Positions 24,107 through 32,942 of a stretch of 64,000 nucleotides of DNA are shown piece after piece (the first letter of the stretch is position 1; each line of letters opens with the position of its first letter). A program made the position numbers and the translations under genes. Under the pieces are notes generated by a model that searched no databases, had not been told where the DNA came from, and was given only the letters and a program-made list of their open reading frames with translations. This stretch comes from Luteipulveratus mongoliensis (GTDB taxonomy: Bacteria; Actinomycetota; Actinomycetes; Actinomycetales; Dermatophilaceae): assembly GCF_001190945.1 (NCBI RefSeq), contig NZ_CP011112.1, positions 3,472,001-3,536,000 of the forward strand, written 5' to 3'.

Positions 24107-25633
24107 TCAGGTGTTGGCGTCGAGCCGGCGGTAGTGCACGTCCTGCTGGTCGAGGCGAGTCAGGTGAGCGACCAGGCGCGCGCGGAAGTCGTCGTACTCC
24201 CCCGTCGTGCCCCAGGCGACCTCCGCGAGAGCGCACAGCCGAGGGAAGGCCATGTACTCGACGTGCTCGGAGGTCGGCATGTACTCCGTCCACAGCTGAC
24301 CCTGGGTGCCGAGTACGTGCGCGGCCGCCTCAGGACCGAGCTCGGCCGGGACCGGCTCGTACTCATAGACCGTGCGGAGGGGCGTCAAGCGACCGATGGC
24401 CACTGGCTCGCTCTCCGGATCCGCCTGGTAGTAGTCGAAGTACGTCCACAGGTGCGGGCACATCACGACGTCGTGCCCGGCCGAGGCGGCTTCGATGCCG
24501 CCCTCCTCGCTTCGCCAGGACATGACGGTCGCGCCGGAGGCCAGACCGCCCTCGAGGATCTCGTCCCAGCCGATGAGCCGACGGCCCTTCTCGGTGAGGA
24601 AGGAGGACAGCTGACCGATGAACCAGCTCTGCAGGCCATCGGCGTCGACGCCGAGCTCGGCCATCTTCGCCTGAGCGGCCGGTGAGCTGTTCCACTCATC
24701 TTTCGGGCACTCGTCGCCGCCGATATGGATGAGAGGGCTCGGGAAGACCTCCATCAGCTCGGTCAAGACGTCCTTGCAGAATTCGATGGTGGAGTCCTCG
24801 ACATTGAGCACCTCCGGATGCACTCCCCAGGTGGTCGCGACGGGAAGGGTCTTCTCCGGGTGGTTGCCGAGCTCTGGGTACGCCGCGATGGCCGCGCGCA
24901 TGTGGCCCGGCAGGTCGATCTCGGGCACGATGTCGATCCCACGCGCGGCGGCGTACTCGACGAGGCCCCGGAGTTCGGCCTTCGTGTAGAAGCCGCCGTG
25001 CGGCTGGCCGTCGAAGCGTTGCTCCTTGTAATGCCCCGCCATCGACTCGGTACGCCAGGCGCCCACCTCGGTGAGCCGCGGGTACTTCTCGATCTCGATC
25101 CGCCAGCCCTGGTCGTCGGTCAGGTGCAGGTGCAGCTTGTTGAGCCGATGCATCGCCAGCAGGTCCACGAACCGGTGGAGGAACTCGGTCGGGAAGAAGT
25201 GCCGGCCGACGTCGAGCATGGCTCCGCGCCAGGCGAACCGTGGCTTGTCCTGGATCTCGACGCAGGGCACTTCCCACTTCACGCCGTCGACCTGGTCGCT
25301 GGAGAACACCTCGGCGGGCAGCAGCTGTTGCAGCGTCTGCACCGCGTGGCGGTGTCCCCGGATGTCAGCGGCAGCGATCTGTACGCCGTCGGGCCGCACC
25401 TGGAGGTGGTACTCCTCGTCCGCGAGCGTGGGCTCGGCCCGGAAGGTGATCGCGCCGGCACTGCCGCCTGTCACCGTGGGGAGAGCCAGTCCTGTAGCCG
25501 GTCCCACCAGCTCGCGGAGCAGCTGCGCGGCCGGCTCAGCGGCAGCATCGGCGACGATGCCGGTCGCGTCGCTGAGCGTCCAGCTGCCCGGCTGGGTGCT
25601 GATGGTGACGGGTTGAGGTACGAGGTCGGTCAT
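24107..25633 (-). CDS. Cytoplasmic beta-N-acetylhexosaminidase, GH20
   Basis: Family 20 glycosidase of 508 residues with no signal peptide or anchor, so it probably acts on imported oligosaccharides. An N-terminal GH20b domain covers about 5-125 and the barrel about 133-490. The catalytic pair Asp307-Glu308 lies in HIGGDECPK; HLHLTDDQGWRIEI and PEIDLPGH are further family motifs. The ATG at 25633 overlaps the stop of the upstream EEP gene (ATGA); an earlier ATG at 25645 would add four residues. It is third in the operon EEP-A, EEP-B, GH20 whose promoter has a LysR-type box. It differs from the secreted GH20 at 6310 in location and tail. Confidence 0.93.
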   Translation of the reverse strand: MTDLVPQPVTISTQPGSWTLSDATGIVADAAAEPAAQLLRELVGPATGLALPTVTGGSAGAITFRAEPTLADEEYHLQVRPDGVQIAAADIRGHRHAVQTLQQLLPAEVFSSDQVDGVKWEVPCVEIQDKPRFAWRGAMLDVGRHFFPTEFLHRFVDLLAMHRLNKLHLHLTDDQGWRIEIEKYPRLTEVGAWRTESMAGHYKEQRFDGQPHGGFYTKAELRGLVEYAAARGIDIVPEIDLPGHMRAAIAAYPELGNHPEKTLPVATTWGVHPEVLNVEDSTIEFCKDVLTELMEVFPSPLIHIGGDECPKDEWNSSPAAQAKMAELGVDADGLQSWFIGQLSSFLTEKGRRLIGWDEILEGGLASGATVMSWRSEEGGIEAASAGHDVVMCPHLWTYFDYYQADPESEPVAIGRLTPLRTVYEYEPVPAELGPEAAAHVLGTQGQLWTEYMPTSEHVEYMAFPRLCALAEVAWGTTGEYDDFRARLVAHLTRLDQQDVHYRRLDANT

Positions 25634-26451
25634 GTCGGAGTGCACTCCTTGTGTTGTCGAACGGGCACGTCTTGATGCACCGAGACAGTCCGGACCGGAG
25701 CCAGACTGAGCTCGGCGACGTAGGGAAAGTGATCTGACTCGACGACGTACTCCGTGAGCACGGCCGCCTGATGCACTGATGTTCCGGGCCGGACCAGGAT
25801 GTAGTCGATCCGGTTGTACGGCGCCGAGCTTGGCTCGGTGTAGCCGAGGCCTGGTCCGGTCCAGGTGTCGACCAGCTCCTCGAGGATGCTCGTGACCTCT
25901 TCGGAGTCCGGGGACGCGTTGAGATCACCCAGCAGGACGATCGGACCGGCGCACTCCCGGATGATGTCCACGAGAACCGCGGCCTGAGCCACCCGTTCGT
26001 CTGCCTCGGGCCACTGCAGATGCGTGTTGAGGACCGTCAACGGTTGTCCCTCCGTGTCGAGCTCGACACGGAGGACGGCACGCGGCTCGGAGAGCGGGCC
26101 GGTGGGCAGCATGACCGTGTCGGACCGGGTGATCGGCAGTCGCGACAGAATTGCGACCCCGTACTGCCGTCGCTGCATGCTGCCTTTGTGCGGCGCTAGG
26201 TCGATGGCGGGCCCGTACGCCAGCTCCATGCCAAGGCGGATGGCCAGCTCGCCGCCCTGGTCTGCCCAGTCGCTGCGTGGGCCGTACGACCGGTCGACCT
26301 CCTGGAGAGCCACGATGTCGGCGCCACTGGAGTCGATCACCTGAGCGATGCGGTTCAGGTCGAGCACGCCGTCGTCGCCCTCACCGTGGTGGATGTTGTA
26401 TGTCAGCGCCCGAAGGGCGGTTCCTTCGGGCATGTTCTGAGCCAAGGCCAT
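25630..26451 (-). CDS. Endonuclease/exonuclease/phosphatase-family hydrolase B
   Basis: Metal-dependent phosphohydrolase of 273 residues in the EEP fold. Motifs in order are TYNIHHGEG (Asn), LQEVDR (Glu metal ligand), LLGDLNASPDS (Asp/Asn), RIDYILV and SDHFPYV (catalytic Asp-His). There is no signal peptide. The ATG at 26451 begins two bases after the upstream EEP stop, and the gene overlaps GH20 by four bases. EEP enzymes split phosphodiesters or phosphomonoesters, including sphingomyelin-type head groups. Linked to GH20 and phosphonate regulation, it may remove a phospho- or phosphono-substituent from sugars; that is inference. Confidence 0.87.
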   Translation of the reverse strand: MALAQNMPEGTALRALTYNIHHGEGDDGVLDLNRIAQVIDSSGADIVALQEVDRSYGPRSDWADQGGELAIRLGMELAYGPAIDLAPHKGSMQRRQYGVAILSRLPITRSDTVMLPTGPLSEPRAVLRVELDTEGQPLTVLNTHLQWPEADERVAQAAVLVDIIRECAGPIVLLGDLNASPDSEEVTSILEELVDTWTGPGLGYTEPSSAPYNRIDYILVRPGTSVHQAAVLTEYVVESDHFPYVAELSLAPVRTVSVHQDVPVRQHKECTPT

Positions 26452-26453
26452 GC

Positions 26454-27395
26454 CTACCTTCCTCGGTCCTGCTCGTGAGCGGTCCACAGCTCGGCAATCA
26501 CCGGCGCATGGTCAGAACAGAACTGCTGTGCTGCATCCCCAGGTCTGCGCTCGGCGAGCATCCATGCCGCCTCGGCACTCACGGCCCCTCGGGCAAAGAT
26601 GTAGTCGATCCGGTACGGGGCCGCGAACGTTTGCTCGGTGGCCCATGAGCCACCCGGGTCGAGGCGCACGTCGGGTCTAACGGCGCGGTAGACGTCGACG
26701 AATCCCGCCTCTTCGATTGCTCGAGTGACCGGACACTCGAGCGCGATGCCGTGATGGCCCGGCGCCCCGGCGAGCTCCGCGGGCCAGTCGAGATGGGAAA
26801 TCGTGTTGAAGTCGCCGGCCACGATCGCAGGACGGTCCGGGTCGCTGTGCACGCCGACGTAGTCATCGAGCAGCAGTCGGACCTGTTCGACTCGCTTCGC
26901 GTCCAGCGCGGTGAGAGTGTCCAGGTCCTCGCGCGTCGGCGGCGCGGTGGTCGCTTTGCCCACTATCGCCTCCATCGGCTGGATCAGATCCTCGAGGTAG
27001 GTCAGCCACACGGCGAAGACGTCGATGTCCCCGTCGGGGCCCTGCAGTCGGACGCCTCCAGCGTTGAAGCTGGTCAAGATCGGGCCGGATGGTTCGGGGT
27101 AGACCTCAAGAATCGGCAGCCTCGTGAAGATCCACAGGTTGTCGCCCTCGCCTGGTGGCTTCCGGGTAATCGGAACGCCGTGGTAGCCACCGCCCAGAGC
27201 GGCCTGGATCGCAGCGCCGAGTCCGTACGTCTCGACCGTCACCACGACATCTGCTCGTGCTGCCGCGATCAACGAGGTGATGGCGGCCCGATGGTCCGCG
27301 CCTCCTTGAGGGAGTCCGCCCTCCAGGATGTTCCAGCTCATGACGCGCAAGCGCGATCCCGTCCGATGGTGCGTAGCGGGAGATGGTCGTGGCAT
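26454..27395 (-). CDS. Endonuclease/exonuclease/phosphatase-family hydrolase A
   Basis: EEP-fold hydrolase of 313 residues, first gene of the EEP-A, EEP-B, GH20 operon. Motifs are VMSWNILEGG, VTVETYG (Glu), IVAGDFNTIS, RIDYIFARG and CSDHAPVIAEL. The ATG at 27395 follows AAGGA by about 8 bases, and the preceding open frame to 27548 would cover the promoter and LysR-type box. A paralogue of EEP-B and of the protein at 35824, but divergent enough that each may act on a different linkage. Likely a phosphodiesterase or phosphatase; substrate not known. Confidence 0.87.
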   Translation of the reverse strand: MPRPSPATHHRTGSRLRVMSWNILEGGLPQGGADHRAAITSLIAAARADVVVTVETYGLGAAIQAALGGGYHGVPITRKPPGEGDNLWIFTRLPILEVYPEPSGPILTSFNAGGVRLQGPDGDIDVFAVWLTYLEDLIQPMEAIVGKATTAPPTREDLDTLTALDAKRVEQVRLLLDDYVGVHSDPDRPAIVAGDFNTISHLDWPAELAGAPGHHGIALECPVTRAIEEAGFVDVYRAVRPDVRLDPGGSWATEQTFAAPYRIDYIFARGAVSAEAAWMLAERRPGDAAQQFCSDHAPVIAELWTAHEQDRGR

Positions 27396-27468
27396 CGCGT
27401 TTCCTTGCGTTCGGGGTCTCACCCACGAACGTACGGGCCGTAACGGCGGCCGAACAACGGCTCCGGCG

Positions 27469-27483
27469 CTATGACCCCGATAG
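27469..27483. promoter_or_regulatory. LysR-type operator candidate in the EEP / ABC divergent promoter
   Basis: CTATGACCCCGATAG, a full CTAT-N7-ATAG palindrome 73 bases from the EEP-A start and 203 bases from the binding-protein start on the other side. The 291-base intergenic region 27396-27686 also holds isolated half-sites (for example GTCTATGG near 27520 and CGATAGG near 27550) but no gene I can support. Confidence 0.7.
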
Positions 27484-27686
27484 CCGTAACCGGACCGTGT
27501 CGACGCCCGAATGTGTGTCTGTCTATGGCCGACCCGCCTCAGGGGCACCGATAGGAATCACTGATGCGCGGCATAGCGGGAGTGCTCTCGTGGGACCGGC
27601 GGTTCGTCCCTACTCTCGAAGAAATCCGGACATCCTCGTCCCCCCGAACCCTGAGCGGTGTCCCCCGGTCTGGAAGGCCCCGTCTC

Positions 27687-29309
27687 ATGCAACGACACAA
27701 GACAATTCCCGCAGCAGCGGTGGCGCTGGCACTCGGCCTGTGCACCTCGGCATGCAGCGGCTCGACCAACAGCACGAGCGGCAGCAATGCCGCCAACGCC
27801 CTGACCGTCGGCGCCTACGGCGGTCCGACGATCCAGCGCAACTTCAACCCGTACTCACCCAACTTCCTGAGCGGTACCGCAGGACTGGTCTACGAGAATC
27901 TCTTCGGTGCGAACCCGCTCAAGGGCGGGGCGTTCGTCCCGTGGCTGGTGACCAAGTACGCATTCTCGCCGGACGGTAAGACCATGACGCTCACCATGGA
28001 CCCGCGTGCCAAGTGGTCGGACGGCACCCCACTCACCAGCAGCGACGTGGTGTTCACCGCGGACTATCTGAAGAAGCACGACCTGGCACCGTTCGAGTAT
28101 TCCTCGATCACCGCACCCGACAAGGGCACGGTCACGATCGCCTTTACCCAGCCCGCGTTCGGCCTGGTCAAGGACGTCGGAGGCCTGATCGTGCTTCCCC
28201 AGAAGCAGTGGGCCTCGAAGACCGATCCGTTGACCGACCTGAACCAGAACCCGGTCGGCAGCGGGCCGTACACCGTCAAGCAGTTCACCTCCCAGCAGGT
28301 CACGTTCGGCGCCCGCGAGGGCTACTGGAAGCAGACCGTGCCGGTGAAGACCTTGAACTTCACCATCTGCGGCGACACCGCCGTACAGAAGCTGCAGACC
28401 GACCAGATGCAGTGGACCTCCTGCGGCATCACGAGCATCAAGTCGAACTACCTGACCAAGAACCCGACACACCACGTGTTCAACGCGCAGTACGCCAGCC
28501 GCTTTCTTGCTCTCAACCTCACGCGCAAACCGTTCGACAATATCGACGTCCGGCGCGGGATCTCCCTCGCCCTCAACCGTGGGCAGCTCGCCGACCTGAT
28601 CAACGGCGAGAATCCCGGGGCGATGCAACCGGTGTCGCCGACCGGCTACGACGCGAAGGCCTGGTCCGCCTGGCTGCCTCCCGAGCACCTGACGCCAGTG
28701 AAGCAGGACGTCAACGCGGCGCTGCAGTCGTTCGCCAAGGCGGGCTACCGGCAGTCCGGAGGCAAGCTGGTCGGTCCGAACGGCAAGCAGCTGTCCATCG
28801 AGCTCTTGGAGGTCGCCGACTACGCGGACTCGATCCAGTACGCGCGAGTCCTGGTGGAGCAGCTCAAGAAGGTCGGCATCGACGCCAAGGTCAAGGCGGT
28901 CGCCGAGAACCTGTACACCAGCGACCAGGCGGCCGGGAAGTTCGACGCGGTGGTCAGCAAGGTGGGCTATGGCGGCAACCCGATCAGCGGCTTCCGGACC
29001 CTGCTGGCCAGCGAGAACGTCGGCAAGAATCGCAACTGGGAACGCTGGAACGACAAGGCCACCGACAACCTGCTCACCCAAGCCAAGTCCGCGCCCGAGG
29101 CCGAGCAGAAGTCGATCAGCAAGAAGCTGGGCACGATCATGGCCGAGCGGCTGCCACTGATCGCGACCAACACCAACCCGGCCAGCACGTTGTACAGCAC
29201 CAAGCACTGGACCGGATGGCCGGACGCATCGAACCCCTACTCGTCCGCGACGCCCTTCGACGGTCTCGACACAGCACTGACCGTGCTGTCGCTGAAGCCG
29301 GCGCAGTGA
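27687..29309 (+). CDS. Oligopeptide/glycan-type ABC substrate-binding lipoprotein 1 (SBP family 5)
   Basis: Family 5 extracellular binding protein of 540 residues. The lipoprotein signal MQRHKTIPAAAVALALGL ends in the lipobox TSAC at about residue 23. Family 5 features include the early LTVGAYGGPTIQRNFNPYSP and GLVYENLF segments and the later LNLTRKPFDNIDVRRGISLAL. The ATG at 27687 is preceded by GGAAGG; the frame open from 27564 lacks a signal peptide at its start. Its stop overlaps the next start (TGATG). It is nearly a duplicate of the following protein. Family 5 ligands include peptides, but also glycosides and other polar compounds. Confidence 0.93.
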   Translation: MQRHKTIPAAAVALALGLCTSACSGSTNSTSGSNAANALTVGAYGGPTIQRNFNPYSPNFLSGTAGLVYENLFGANPLKGGAFVPWLVTKYAFSPDGKTMTLTMDPRAKWSDGTPLTSSDVVFTADYLKKHDLAPFEYSSITAPDKGTVTIAFTQPAFGLVKDVGGLIVLPQKQWASKTDPLTDLNQNPVGSGPYTVKQFTSQQVTFGAREGYWKQTVPVKTLNFTICGDTAVQKLQTDQMQWTSCGITSIKSNYLTKNPTHHVFNAQYASRFLALNLTRKPFDNIDVRRGISLALNRGQLADLINGENPGAMQPVSPTGYDAKAWSAWLPPEHLTPVKQDVNAALQSFAKAGYRQSGGKLVGPNGKQLSIELLEVADYADSIQYARVLVEQLKKVGIDAKVKAVAENLYTSDQAAGKFDAVVSKVGYGGNPISGFRTLLASENVGKNRNWERWNDKATDNLLTQAKSAPEAEQKSISKKLGTIMAERLPLIATNTNPASTLYSTKHWTGWPDASNPYSSATPFDGLDTALTVLSLKPAQ

Positions 29310-30922
29310 TGAGGACGCTCCCGGCGGCGGCAGCTGTGCTGGCGCTTGCTCTGGGCACCTCGGCGTGCAGCGGTGCCGCCAACAACCCGGGTGGCAGCGG
29401 CGGTAGTGCGAATGCCCTGACGGTCGGCGCGTACGACGGTCCGACGATCCAGCGCAACTTCAACCCGTACTCGCCGAACGTGCTGGCGGGCACCAAGGGT
29501 CTGGTCTACGAGCAGCTGTTCGGCGTCAACCAGCTCAAGGGCGGGGCGTTCGTCCCATGGCTGGTGACGACGTACGCGTTCACCCCGGACGGCAAGACCA
29601 TGACCCTCACCATGGACCCGCGGGCCAAGTGGTCGGACGGCACGCCGCTGACCAGTCAGGACGTGGTCTTCACCGCGCAGTACCTGACCAAGCACGAGCT
29701 GGCACCGTTCGAGTACGCCTCGATCACCGCACCGGACAAGGGCACCGTCAAGATCACCTTCGCCCAGCCCGCGTTCGGCAAGGTCACCGATGTCGGGGGC
29801 TTGGCAGTGCTTCCCAAGAAGCAGTGGGCCGCCAAGACCAACCCGTTGACCGACCTGAACCAGGACCCGGTCGGCAGCGGTCCGTACACCGTCAAGCAGT
29901 TCACCTCCCAGCAGGTGACCTTCGGCGCCCGGGACGGCTACTGGAAGCAGAACGTGCCGGTGAAGTCCGTCATCTACACCATCTGCGGTGACACGGCCAC
30001 CCAGAAGCTACAGACCGACCAGATCCAGTGGACCTCCTGCGGCATCACCAGCATCAAGTCGAACTACCTGGCCAAGAACCCCACACACCACGTGTTCAAC
30101 GCGCAGTACGCCGGCCGCTTCATCGCCCTCAACCTCACACGCAAACCCTTCGACAACCTCGACGTCCGGCGCGGGATCTCGCTCGCACTCGACCGGGAGA
30201 AGCTCGCGGCACTGGTCAACGGCGAGAACCCCGGTTCGATGCAGCCCGTCTCGCCGACCGGCTACGACAGCAAGGCATGGGCCGCGTGGCTGCCTGCGCA
30301 GTACCTCACGCCGGTCAAGCAGGACGACAAGGCCGCCCTGCAGTCGTTCGCCAAGGCCGGCTACCGGCAGAAGGGCGGCAAGCTGGTCGGTCCGGACGGT
30401 AAGCAGCTGGCCATCGAGTTCCTCGAGGTCGCCGACTACGCGGACTCGATCCAGTACCTGCGAGTCGTCGTCGAGCAGCTCAAGAAGATCGGCATCGACG
30501 CCAGGATCAAGGCCGTCGCCGAGAACCTGTTCACCAGTAACCAGACGGCCGGCAAGTTCGATGCGGTCACGAGCAAGGTCGGCTATGGCATCAACCCGAT
30601 CCCCGGTTATCGAAAGCTGCTCGCCAGCGAGAACATCGGCAAAACCAACGTGCAACGCTGGAACGACAAGGCGACCAACGACCTGCTCGCTCAGGGCGAC
30701 TCTGCGCCCGAGAGCCAGCAGAAGACCATCAGCAAGAAGCTGGCCACCATCATGGTCGAGCGGCTACCACTGATCGCCACCAACACCAACCCGTCGGGTT
30801 CGCTGTACAGCACGAAGCATTGGACCGGATGGCCGGATCAGACCAATCCCTACTCGTCCGCCACGCCGTACGGCGGCACCGACACAGCCCTCACAGTGCT
30901 GTCGTTGAAGCAAGTGCGATGA
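29309..30922 (+). CDS. Oligopeptide/glycan-type ABC substrate-binding lipoprotein 2 (SBP family 5)
   Basis: Tandem paralogue of the previous protein, 537 residues, with a lipobox TSAC at about residue 20 and the same order of motifs. By eye more than four fifths of residues agree, and long DNA stretches are alike, indicating a fairly recent tandem duplication. The ATG at 29309 lies within the upstream stop (TGATG); the long open frame from 28013 is an overlap artefact. Differences cluster in loops, so the two may have related but different ligands. It overlaps the permease start by four bases. Confidence 0.93.
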   Translation: MRTLPAAAAVLALALGTSACSGAANNPGGSGGSANALTVGAYDGPTIQRNFNPYSPNVLAGTKGLVYEQLFGVNQLKGGAFVPWLVTTYAFTPDGKTMTLTMDPRAKWSDGTPLTSQDVVFTAQYLTKHELAPFEYASITAPDKGTVKITFAQPAFGKVTDVGGLAVLPKKQWAAKTNPLTDLNQDPVGSGPYTVKQFTSQQVTFGARDGYWKQNVPVKSVIYTICGDTATQKLQTDQIQWTSCGITSIKSNYLAKNPTHHVFNAQYAGRFIALNLTRKPFDNLDVRRGISLALDREKLAALVNGENPGSMQPVSPTGYDSKAWAAWLPAQYLTPVKQDDKAALQSFAKAGYRQKGGKLVGPDGKQLAIEFLEVADYADSIQYLRVVVEQLKKIGIDARIKAVAENLFTSNQTAGKFDAVTSKVGYGINPIPGYRKLLASENIGKTNVQRWNDKATNDLLAQGDSAPESQQKTISKKLATIMVERLPLIATNTNPSGSLYSTKHWTGWPDQTNPYSSATPYGGTDTALTVLSLKQVR

Positions 30923-31986
30923 CCAGCCTGGAAGCGGTCGAGGCCGCAACGGTCGATCCCCCCGTCGTCGCGGCCAAAGGACGCCGGAGCTTCGGCTGGG
31001 CCAGGCAGCTGCTTCGCCGAGTCGGCTTCTACGCCTTTGCGTTCTGGGCAGCGGTCAGCCTGAACTTCGCCTTGCCGCGCTTGATGCCGGGCAACCCGGC
31101 CGACGTGATCCTGCTCCAGATGGAGCGACGTCAACCGGTCACCGACGCTCAGCGCGAGCTGATCCTGCGGCTCTTCGGGGGCTCCGACGAGCCGTGGTGG
31201 TCGGCGTACATCTCGTACTGGAACAACGTCATTCACCTCGACTTCGGCACCTCGATCGCCTACTTCCCGGTGCCGGTCCGTGATGTCATCTCCGACGGCA
31301 TCTGGTGGACGGTCGGGCTCCTCGGGTTCTGCACCGTGGTGTCCTTCGCGATCGGGACCAGCCTCGGGATCCTGCTGGGCTGGCGGCCCGGCAGCCTGAT
31401 CGACCGGCTGGTGACGCCGTCATCCATCGTGCTGGCATCGGTGCCCTACTTCTGGTTCGCCCTGATGCTCGCGCTGGGCCTGTCGGTCCACCTCGGCTGG
31501 TTCCCGCTATCAGGCGGCTGGGACCCGAACGTGCCCATGGGGTTCACCTTCGAGTTCATTGCCAGCGCAGCCAAGTACGCCGTCCTTCCCGCACTGTCGA
31601 TCGTCCTCACGTCGTTCAGCGGCTGGCTGATCGGGATGAGGAACATGATGCTGACCTCGGTCCACGAGGACTACGTGCTGCTCGCCCGCGCGAAGGGTCT
31701 GCCGTGGCACCGGGTGATGTTCGGCTATGCCGCGCGCAACGCGATCCTGCCCAGCGTGAGCAGCTTCGCGATGTCGATCGGGTTCATCGTCGGCGGCTCC
31801 CTGCTGACCGAGACGGTGTTCGCCTACCCGGGCATCGGCACGCTGTTCGTGCAGGCGATCAAGACCCTGGACTACCCGTTGATGCAGGCGCTGTTCCTGA
31901 TGATCACGCTGGCGGTTCTGGTGGCCAACTTCGTGGCTGACTCGATCTATGTCCTGATCGATCCGAGAACACGAGAGGGGTCCTGA
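30919..31986 (+). CDS. Dpp/Opp-type ABC transporter permease (DppB-like)
   Basis: Inner-membrane permease of 355 residues. A cytoplasmic N-terminus of about 35 residues precedes six hydrophobic segments. The LPRLMPGNPADV segment after helix 1 and the EAA loop LLARAKGLPWHRVMFGYAARNA are typical of the DppB class. The ATG at 30919 overlaps the upstream stop (ATGA) and the stop overlaps the next start (TGATG). It forms the channel with the permease at 31986. Confidence 0.93.
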   Translation: MTSLEAVEAATVDPPVVAAKGRRSFGWARQLLRRVGFYAFAFWAAVSLNFALPRLMPGNPADVILLQMERRQPVTDAQRELILRLFGGSDEPWWSAYISYWNNVIHLDFGTSIAYFPVPVRDVISDGIWWTVGLLGFCTVVSFAIGTSLGILLGWRPGSLIDRLVTPSSIVLASVPYFWFALMLALGLSVHLGWFPLSGGWDPNVPMGFTFEFIASAAKYAVLPALSIVLTSFSGWLIGMRNMMLTSVHEDYVLLARAKGLPWHRVMFGYAARNAILPSVSSFAMSIGFIVGGSLLTETVFAYPGIGTLFVQAIKTLDYPLMQALFLMITLAVLVANFVADSIYVLIDPRTREGS

Positions 31987-32942
31987 TGTCGAAGCGACTG
32001 AGGGTACGCATCCCGACGAACACGGGCGTCCGGATAGGTCTTCTGATCTTCGCCTTCTTCGTCCTGGTCGCCGTTGTCGGCCCGACGGTCGTGACGGGTC
32101 TGATGGGCCGGTCGCCCACCGCGATCGATCTCGGCGCCCTCTCGCAGCCGCCCAGCGGCCACTACTGGTTGGGCACGACCGCACAGGGTGAGGACGTGTT
32201 CGCCCAGCTTGTTGTCGGAACGCGAACCTCGTTGCTGATCGGCGTGGTCGGCGGAACGATCGCCTCCGTACTCTCCGTTGTCATCGGTGTAGCCAGCGCC
32301 TATCTGGGCGGCGTCGTGGATGCGGCGGTCACCGCCGGCGTCAACGTGATGATCGTGCTGCCCGGTCTGCCGTTGCTGATCGTGATCGCCAGCTACACGC
32401 AGGGTCGCGGCGGCTGGGTGATGATCGCCGTCGTCATCGGTCTGACCGGTTGGGCGGGCGGTGCCCGCGTGAAGCGAGCGCAGACCTTGTCGCTGCGCAA
32501 CCGCGACTTCGTCACGGCGGCCGAGCTGTCCGGCGACCGACCGGGCCGGATCGTGGTCCACGAGCTGATGCCGCACCTGGCGCCGGTCATCGCGACGACC
32601 TTTGTCTTCTCCGTCGTCGGCGCCATCTTCGCCGAGGCCGGACTCGCCTTCATCGGTGCAACGGACATCAACACGGTGTCCTGGGGGTCGATGCTGGCCA
32701 ACTCGCAGAAGTACGGCGCACTCCTGACCGGCTCGTGGTGGTGGTTCGCACCGCCCGGCATCTGCATCGCGCTGCTCGGCACGGCCGCCGGCATCATCAA
32801 CTTCGGCGTCGACGAGATCACCAACCCCCGCCAGCGAGCCGTCGTCAGGGCTCGGCGCTGGGCACGCCGCGCGGCCAAGGAGGCCGCCGCTCAGGAGTCG
32901 GCCCGGACGCCCGGAACCGCAGAGATCGGAGGCGCCCGATGA
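31986..32942 (+). CDS. Dpp/Opp-type ABC transporter permease (DppC-like)
   Basis: Permease of 318 residues. The first helix (LLIFAFFVLVAVVGPTVV) is followed by the GHYWLGTTAQGEDVFAQLV signature of DppC/OppC proteins. The EAA loop includes LRNRDFVTAAELSGDRPGR. The C-terminus is long, charged and alanine-rich. It overlaps its neighbours by one base upstream and four bases downstream, so the whole importer is a tightly coupled operon. Confidence 0.93.
   Translation: MSKRLRVRIPTNTGVRIGLLIFAFFVLVAVVGPTVVTGLMGRSPTAIDLGALSQPPSGHYWLGTTAQGEDVFAQLVVGTRTSLLIGVVGGTIASVLSVVIGVASAYLGGVVDAAVTAGVNVMIVLPGLPLLIVIASYTQGRGGWVMIAVVIGLTGWAGGARVKRAQTLSLRNRDFVTAAELSGDRPGRIVVHELMPHLAPVIATTFVFSVVGAIFAEAGLAFIGATDINTVSWGSMLANSQKYGALLTGSWWWFAPPGICIALLGTAAGIINFGVDEITNPRQRAVVRARRWARRAAKEAAAQESARTPGTAEIGGAR

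Noticed and set aside
28013-29308. N-terminal extension of the second binding protein giving a 969-residue frame
   Set aside because: It overlaps the first binding protein in another frame; a lipoprotein signal begins exactly at 29309 and explains the true start.
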